From contig JAJYBO010000100.1 in assembly GCA_021778975.1 (NCBI GenBank), positions 1 to 9,537 on the forward strand: DNA of 9,537 nt, written 5' to 3'. Both the position numbers and the translations under genes were made by a program. The notes under the pieces were generated by a model. That model ran no database searches. It saw only the letters and a list, made by a program, of their open reading frames with translations, and had not been told where the DNA came from. This document shows positions 8,046-9,537 of this stretch, piece after piece (positions within the stretch are counted from its first letter, which is position 1; each line of letters starts with the position of its first letter). The DNA comes from Deltaproteobacteria bacterium. Its GTDB lineage: Bacteria > Desulfobacterota > Desulfobacteria > Desulfobacterales > Desulfatirhabdiaceae.

Positions 8046-8049
8046 TCAT

Positions 8050-8064
8050 AATGGTTAGACCATT
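8050..8064. promoter_or_regulatory. GntR/FCD-type operator palindrome
   Basis: AATGGTTAGACCATT is a perfect palindrome with 6-base arms and a TAG centre. Its core TGGT-N3-ACCA fits the operator shape bound by FadR-group GntR proteins, such as the one encoded next to it. A third half-site, ACCAT at 8042-8046, makes a second inverted pair with ATGGT at 8051-8055 (spacer of 4). There are thus three alternating half-sites at 8042-8063. Position over the promoter argues for repression. Binding by this particular regulator is inferred. Confidence 0.6.
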
Positions 8065-8092
8065 TATATCGAAATTGGTTTTATTGGGTCAA
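8063..8092 (-). promoter_or_regulatory. Sigma-70-type promoter of the regulator-putA unit
   Basis: On the minus strand a -35 hexamer TTGACC (8092-8087) is followed after 18 bases by a -10 hexamer TATAAA (8068-8063). Shifting the -10 by one base gives ATATAA with a 17-base spacer. It lies about 60 bases before the regulator's ATG in AT-rich non-coding sequence and points toward the regulator. The operator palindrome starts at the downstream edge of the -10, so a bound protein would cover the start of transcription. Confidence 0.6.
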
Positions 8093-8185
8093 GAAAAAAC
8101 ATATGATACCGGAATTCGATTTTTTACGAAGCCGTCAGTCTTATTGATTTTTGAAATTCACGGATTTGATTGCAGGTCGAGGTTT

Positions 8186-8464
8186 ATGGTGGGTATTGAA
8201 CTGGATGTTTCACATCATTGTATCGAGACAGCGATCCGGCGGCGGTACAACCGGACGCTTTCGGCGTATTTCAATGCAGGCGCCGACAACAGGCCGGCGC
8301 TTGAAGCGCGGCTCGAACTGCTGACAGCCGCGCTGGAATCATTCGATTTTTCTTTTTTGAGACGGACATACCCGGAGCTTGCGGGAGGCGGCGCTCATGA
8401 CGTTTGTCTTGAAGCGGATCCGCAGCATCACCCGCGGATCCGCCTGAACGGTGTTCGATTATAA
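8186..8464 (+). CDS. Small conserved-looking hypothetical protein (92 aa)
   Basis: I do not recognise the family. From ATG 8186 the product has 92 residues. The core, ETAIRRRYNRTLSAYFNAG followed by RPALEARLELLTAALESFDF, is rich in charged and leucine residues and looks like two or three amphipathic helices. The tail contains YPELAGGG and a polar C-terminus. No membrane segment, signal peptide or cysteine cluster is seen. GAGG (8179-8182) lies 3 bases before ATG 8186, which is short; GTG at 8189 would have 6 bases and is nearly equivalent. The reading frame is open further upstream to 8006, but that part is AT-rich and covers the divergent regulator's promoter, so it is excluded. The jump to GC-rich, codon-like sequence near 8180 supports a start there. 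Its stop TAA (8462-8464) overlaps the end of the convergent gene. It could be a small regulatory or accessory protein; nothing more can be said. Confidence 0.5.
   Translation: MVGIELDVSHHCIETAIRRRYNRTLSAYFNAGADNRPALEARLELLTAALESFDFSFLRRTYPELAGGGAHDVCLEADPQHHPRIRLNGVRL
8414..8443. terminator. Repeated GCGGATCCGC hairpin, possible terminator of the convergent gene
   Basis: GCGGATCCGC occurs at 8414-8423 and 8434-8443 with a 10-base spacer. Each copy is its own reverse complement, so the two can pair as a 10-bp GC-rich stem on either strand. On the minus strand this lies 15 bases after the stop of the DUF6125-like gene and is followed by TTCAAG, without a proper U-tract. It also encodes part of the small plus-strand protein, with the copies in different frames. 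Terminator function is tentative. Confidence 0.3.
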
Positions 8465-9196
8465 TGAAAAGCGCCACGCGCAGTACCAGGTGTCCGGATG
8501 CTCATCCGGCGGACAGCCGATGCACTCGGTTTTGATACGGGAATCAATGGCTCTGGCGAAATAGGTGTATTCCACAAGACCTCCGGATTTACAGGGATAG
8601 TCCTGAAGGTTCTTGCGCTTTCTGGCTGACTGCACCCGGCACTCGTTCATCTGAAACACGAAACTGTTTTCGGTTTCATCGGTGAAAGACTGGGTGTTGA
8701 TTCTGGCGTAAAGCCGGAAATTGAGCGCGGCTTTCAGCCCTTCGAGGCCCGGCTGCTCCGGAAGGTTTAGAAACTGTTTGATCGTGCTGGCTTCAAACGG
8801 TGAAAAATGTCCCCAGCACGAATCGTTGCAGCGTTTGGCGTCATTCATGCCGCTGGCGAATTCGACGGCCTGAAACCAGACGCCGTCGTTGGCCAGCCAG
8901 TTGATCGCCACGCTGTCAAGAAGCGCCGACAGAGATTCTTTCGACATATTGAGAAGCGGCGCCGGAACATTGTCTTTCATTTCAAACCCCAGTGTTTTGG
9001 CCAGACGGTTCATCTGGATGCCGTAGCTCCGGTCGAACGCGGTTCTCAGGGTTTTCAGGGCGATTTCCTCTCCCATCTGATGACGTACTTCGGTGAACCA
9101 CAACGCATGGTGAACGATAATCCGGTGAAACAGATCAATGATGAGCTTTGCGGTAGATTCATGATCCAGATCTTCCATTCGGGGGACTTCGGGCAT
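8459..9196 (-). CDS. DUF6125-like cysteine-rich cytosolic protein
   Basis: This protein of 245 residues has no signal peptide or membrane segment. It resembles the uncharacterised DUF6125 group, which I recall as common in sulfate reducers and related anaerobes. This assignment is from memory. The N-terminal half looks helical, with HHALWFTEV (29-37) and TLRTAFDRSYG (49-59). The C-terminal half carries all seven cysteines: Cys123 and Cys127 (CNDSCWGHFSPFE), Cys186 (MNECRVQSARKRK), Cys202 (YPCKSGG), Cys225 and Cys228 (ECIGCPPDEHP) and Cys239 (YCAWRF). Clustered CxxxC and CxxC motifs suggest a metal or Fe-S site, or redox chemistry. A distant likeness to L-2-amino-thiazoline-4-carboxylic acid hydrolase-type proteins is possible. 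AGGAAAGGAA lies about 7 bases before the ATG at 9196. It is divergent from uvrC and overlaps the small convergent gene by 6 bases. Function unknown. Confidence 0.8.
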   Translation of the reverse strand: MPEVPRMEDLDHESTAKLIIDLFHRIIVHHALWFTEVRHQMGEEIALKTLRTAFDRSYGIQMNRLAKTLGFEMKDNVPAPLLNMSKESLSALLDSVAINWLANDGVWFQAVEFASGMNDAKRCNDSCWGHFSPFEASTIKQFLNLPEQPGLEGLKAALNFRLYARINTQSFTDETENSFVFQMNECRVQSARKRKNLQDYPCKSGGLVEYTYFARAIDSRIKTECIGCPPDEHPDTWYCAWRFSL

Positions 9197-9233
9197 AATA
9201 AATTCCTTTCCTGTTGATGAATATAATTATCTG

Positions 9234-9253
9234 GCAGAAATTGGGCTTTCTGC
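9234..9253. other. Perfect 7-bp hairpin in the divergent spacer before uvrC
   Basis: GCAGAAA (9234-9240) and TTTCTGC (9247-9253) form a perfect inverted repeat around the 6-base loop TTGGGC. It lies about 40 bases upstream of the minus-strand DUF6125-like start and about 115 bases upstream of uvrC, in an AT-rich 170-base spacer. It may be an operator or a leader hairpin of the minus-strand gene. No clear -35/-10 pair is evident for either gene. Confidence 0.3.
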
Positions 9254-9366
9254 ATCGCCATTCGGGTTGATTTATCTGCTGAAGTGATTATCCATAAACG
9301 AAAAATATATCAACAGATTTATACCCAATTTTCAGAAACCAGGCGGATATTTTTGTGAATTCTCAT

Positions 9367-9537
9367 ATGCCCGATTCTTTCTCGACGCCCGACGCGGATT
9401 CCGGGCCGTCTGCGGCGGATCCGCTTCAACTGCTGAGCGGCATTCCCGCCAATCCCGGTGTCTATCAGATGAAAGACAGCTCCGGAAAGGTGATTTATGT
9501 CGGTAAAGCCAGAAATCTGAAAAAACGGGTGACTTCC
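9367..9537 (+). CDS. uvrC: UvrABC excinuclease subunit C, N-terminal part (3' end outside window)
   Basis: UvrC makes the two incisions flanking damaged DNA in nucleotide excision repair, after UvrA and UvrB load. Only the first 57 codons are present, and they cover the start of the GIY-YIG nuclease domain that makes the 3' cut: LLSGIPANPGVYQMKD (22-37) supplies the GVY triad, and KVIYVGKARNLKKRV (41-55) supplies the YVG triad with Lys47 and Arg49. The first about 18 residues (rich in Ser, Asp and Pro) are a variable leader. No good ribosome-binding site precedes ATG 9367. An in-frame GTG at 9355 has a weak AGGCGGA 7 bases upstream, so the start could be 12 bases earlier. The gene is divergent from the DUF6125-like gene. 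Confidence 0.92.
   Translation, partial: MPDSFSTPDADSGPSAADPLQLLSGIPANPGVYQMKDSSGKVIYVGKARNLKKRVTS

Noticed and set aside
8006..8185. Upstream extension of the 92-residue gene to an ATG at 8006
   Set aside because: The segment is AT-rich, non-coding in character, and covers the regulator's promoter and operator. It would also place the start almost on the divergent gene's start codon.
1..9537. CRISPR array, tRNA or rRNA gene, insertion sequence or phage gene
   Set aside because: No regularly spaced repeats, no cloverleaf-like sequence, and no transposase or integrase motif was seen on either strand.

Overview
The window looks like chromosomal DNA of a Gram-negative, probably sulfate-reducing, bacterium of the Desulfobacterota (deltaproteobacterial) type. 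This rests on recall of protein flavour, not a search: a long PutA without a ribbon-helix-helix domain, a Cys-rich protein that reads like DUF6125, stacked PAS/histidine-kinase signalling proteins, and a UvrC N-terminus. I see no transposase, integrase, tRNA, rRNA or CRISPR array. Six clear genes, one small likely gene and one 3'-cut gene fill most of the sequence.

Layout. Bases 2-2295 (+) hold a signalling pair: the C-terminal part of a histidine kinase cut by the window edge, then 23 bases later a complete REC-PAS-HisKA-HATPase hybrid protein. A phosphorelay between the two is the natural inference. Converging on them at 2336-3451 (-) is a secreted glycoside-hydrolase-26-like protein whose catalytic positions appear altered. 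A 180-base spacer (3452-3631) holds a 76-base palindromic element with nested, mutually exclusive stems. Then come putA (3632-7255, -), the bifunctional proline catabolic enzyme, and a FadR/GntR-type regulator (7282-8004, -) 26 bases upstream of it. The regulator and putA look like one transcription unit. Its promoter region (8037-8092) has a -35/-10 pair, a second extended -10, and three alternating ATGGT/ACCAT half-sites laid over them. This is the arrangement expected of an autoregulated, ligand-released repressor.

The right end holds a small unrecognised gene (8186-8464, +), a convergent Cys-rich DUF6125-like gene (8459-9196, -) whose stop codon shares one TTATAA palindrome with the small gene's stop, and the first 57 codons of uvrC (from 9367, +), transcribed divergently.

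Working together: the clearest functional unit is the proline catabolism module, where the separate GntR regulator probably replaces the self-regulating DNA-binding domain found in enterobacterial PutA. The GH26-like gene is collinear with and downstream of putA, but the palindromic element and the gene's own ribosome-binding site leave open whether it belongs to the same unit. I did not find a clearly new multi-gene system. The observations most worth a second look are the GH26-like catalytic-site changes, the regulator's promoter-operator layout, and the 76-base element.
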